Origin: Kiritimatiellia bacterium
GTDB taxonomy: Bacteria; Verrucomicrobiota; Kiritimatiellia; RFP12; DVOR01
Assembly (NCBI GenBank): GCA_017457555.1
Contig: JAFTHG010000180.1
Span: forward strand, 1 to 7,396
DNA: 7,396 bases
Direction: 5' to 3'
The translations under genes were made by a program, and so were the position numbers. This document shows positions 6,338-7,396 of the stretch, piece after piece. Below the pieces are notes generated by a model. It was not told the origin of the DNA and did not search any database. It was given only the letters and a program-made list of their open reading frames with translations. Every line of letters begins with the position of its first letter. Position 1 is the first letter of the stretch.

Positions 6338-7036
6338 ATGAACAAACAGATTCTTGTGGTTGAAGACGAAGAGAGCCTTCGTTATCTCCTTAAAGTAAAT
6401 CTTATGGCTGCCGGATTTAGTGTATTGGAAGCAGGTGACACCTTTCAGGCATTACAGAAGATCCAACAGTACCATCCCGACCTTATCCTGCTTGACTGGA
6501 TGCTTCCCAATGAAGATGGGCTTACACTTCTTCGAAAAATTCATCTTTGTCCCCAAACTTCCGCCATCCCTGTCATTATGCTCACCGCAAAAAGTACCGA
6601 CGATGACATCGTTTTAGGCTTGGAAATGGGCGCAAGAGATTACATCACCAAACCCTTCAGCAATAAAATCCTTATTGCTCGAATTAAAGTGCTACTCCGT
6701 GAGCAAGCGGATGAGCCGCAAGAAAAAATTATTCATTACCGAGAACTCACCCTCTTTACCGAGCAATATCGTGTCCTCATAGGAAAAGAGGAATTACCCC
6801 TTACGCAGAGTGAATTTGATATTTTGGCACTCCTTTGTATGCGTCCCGGTCACGTTTACACACGTAACCAAATCATTGCTCGAACAAAAGGGGAATATCA
6901 TCCTGTAACAGATCGATCCATTGACTCACAAATAGCCAACCTTCGGCGAAAATTAGGACCTTTAGGGCCCTGCCTGGAAACAATACGCAGCATTGGTTAT
7001 CGTATGCGATTAGAAGAGAATACATCCATTAAATAA
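6338..7036 (+). CDS. phoB: PhoB-type response regulator (OmpR/PhoB family)
   Basis: This transcription factor is probably the output of the phosphate two-component system. The 232 residues comprise a receiver domain (about 3-120) and a winged-helix DNA-binding domain (about 130-226). The receiver has the acidic pair E9-D10 with E11, phospho-acceptor D53 in LLDWMLP, T83 in MLTAK and K105 in DYITKPF. The output domain has LTQSEFDILALL (155-166), the recognition-helix region TDRSIDSQIANLRRKLG (191-207) and the IRSIGYRM wing (216-223). It is the last gene of the operon, 18 bases after phoU, with only a weak AGAG (6327-6330) upstream. The name rests on family and context. No PhoR kinase follows it. 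Confidence 0.92.
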   Translation: MNKQILVVEDEESLRYLLKVNLMAAGFSVLEAGDTFQALQKIQQYHPDLILLDWMLPNEDGLTLLRKIHLCPQTSAIPVIMLTAKSTDDDIVLGLEMGARDYITKPFSNKILIARIKVLLREQADEPQEKIIHYRELTLFTEQYRVLIGKEELPLTQSEFDILALLCMRPGHVYTRNQIIARTKGEYHPVTDRSIDSQIANLRRKLGPLGPCLETIRSIGYRMRLEENTSIK

Positions 7037-7190
7037 AAGACGCCCCTACCCAAAGCGACATCACTCACTATACTTTATGAAATATAAGCTTTACTTTTCT
7101 AAACCACGAAAAAATGGAATCAGAGAAACAATAGCGTAAATCAATATTTGAACATTATTTTCCATCAATTTTAACGAAGAAAGTGAGGTA
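7037..7190. other. AT-rich spacer after the operon
   Basis: No gene is visible. I see no strong intrinsic terminator after the phoB stop: the only nearby pairing is CTT(T)AT with ATAAG around 7075-7090, which is short and A/T-only. A weak rightward promoter-like pair, TTGAAC (7148-7153) and TTTAAC (7170-7175) with 16 bases between, would start a transcript near 7182, at the edge of the structured region. Confidence 0.35.
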
Positions 7191-7196
7191 CATCGA

Positions 7197-7271
7197 ATGT
7201 GCCAACCCCGTGATGTTGCATCACGGCAAGCAGGCAGCGTGAGGCCTAGGCTCTACCGCACTACGCCATAG
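7197..7271 (+). CDS. possible 24-codon leader peptide
   Basis: An ATG at 7197 has GAGGT (7185-7189) seven bases upstream and runs 24 codons to TAG. The predicted peptide (MCQPRDVASR..., five arginines) resembles nothing I know. It overlaps the strongest hairpin in the segment. If the region is an intron or ncRNA, this frame is probably accidental. Confidence 0.15.
   Translation: MCQPRDVASRQAGSVRPRLYRTTP
7208..7226 (+). repeat. perfect 8-bp stem-loop
   Basis: CCGTGATG (7208-7215) pairs perfectly with CATCACGG (7219-7226) around a TTG loop. No T run follows (CAAGCAGG), so it is not an ordinary intrinsic terminator. It is the strongest local hairpin at the right end of the window. Confidence 0.7.
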
Positions 7272-7350
7272 CAAGCCACAAAGACGCAAAAGAAACGGTG
7301 TCGGTTTTTACTCCCGAAGGGGCTACAGAAAGCAGCCGGAGGTGAAGCGC

Positions 7351-7396
7351 GTGAAACAAGCGGCCCCCTCGGAACAAACATCAAGAAGAATCATCA
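7351..7396 (+). CDS. possible start of a downstream gene (partial)
   Basis: A GTG at 7351 has GGAGG (7338-7342) eight bases upstream and opens a frame reading MKQAAPSEQTSRRII to the window edge. The spacing is good, but 15 codons are too few to identify a family. The start lies within the pairing-rich segment (the GTG is in the loop of the CGC/GCG stem), so it could be a structure-controlled start or a chance frame inside an RNA. Confidence 0.22.
   Translation, partial: MKQAAPSEQTSRRII

Larger units (their letters stand above)
7190..7396 (+). ncRNA. structured RNA-like segment, possibly the 5' part of a group II intron (runs off the edge)
   Basis: Composition changes from AT-rich to GC-rich and short hairpins crowd together. 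There is a perfect 8-bp stem at 7208-7226, CCCGAAGGG at 7313-7321, GGCT/AGCC at 7321-7337 and an outer CCG(G)AGG/CCTCGG pairing (7336-7342 with 7366-7372) around a CGC/GCG stem. Stops interrupt the frames across most of it. Bases 7325-7337 read ACAGAAAGCAGCC. From memory, this is one base different from a stretch in domain I of the lactococcal intron Ll.LtrB. The GTGCC at 7199 could be a GUGYG-like intron 5' end, though imperfect. Alternatives are a riboswitch-like leader for a downstream gene or another ncRNA. Confidence 0.3.

Noticed and set aside
545..7047. AGGGGCGT (545-552) and ACGCCCCT (7040-7047) as inverted repeats flanking the operon
   Set aside because: An 8-bp match in a 7-kb window is expected by chance often enough, and there are no target duplications or transposase.
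7312..7322. CCCGAAGGGGC as part of a glycine riboswitch
   Set aside because: The core elements of that riboswitch (such as the AGGCAAAAGGACAG-type stretch) are missing.
7329..7337. AAAGCAGCC as the SRP 4.5S RNA domain IV motif
   Set aside because: The GGAA tetraloop and the paired GUCAGG strand that define the domain are absent.

Overview
The window holds a complete phosphate-acquisition operon read left to right (730-7036): an outer-membrane beta-barrel porin, then pstS, pstC, pstA, pstB, phoU and a phoB-type response regulator. All seven genes are co-directional and closely spaced (gaps of 5 to 30 bases). The source is a Gram-negative bacterium: the first protein has a signal peptide, a barrel-like body and a terminal phenylalanine. 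The porin resembles the alginate-export (AlgE-like) barrels that I associate with the Verrucomicrobiota/Lentisphaerota/Kiritimatiellota group as well as with Proteobacteria. The lineage is therefore only a guess. Many cysteines in PstS, PstC and PhoU would suit an anaerobe, but this is weak evidence.

Region by region. Bases 1-104 carry a near-consensus leftward promoter whose gene lies mostly outside the window. Bases 163-272 hold four clear 22-bp GC-rich tandem repeats plus one degenerate unit, with internal dyads that form long inverted repeats. Bases 273-650 contain no convincing gene, only a perfect 16-bp palindrome and an A-rich tract. Bases 654-697 are a plausible Pho-box-like promoter for the operon. 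Bases 730-7036 are the operon. Bases 7037-7190 are AT-rich and have no gene. Bases 7190-7396 change abruptly to GC-rich, hairpin-rich sequence that looks like structured RNA, possibly the 5' part of a group II intron cut off by the window edge.

How the genes work together. The porin would admit phosphate (or another anion) through the outer membrane, and PstS would bind it in the periplasm. PstC and PstA form the inner-membrane channel powered by PstB. PhoU links transporter state to signalling, and PhoB is the DNA-binding output that probably activates this operon. The partner histidine kinase PhoR is not in the window. The transporter is a known type. The less ordinary points are the porin built into the operon, an apparently Shine-Dalgarno-less pstC start inside a possible hairpin, the 22-bp repeat array, and the structured right end.
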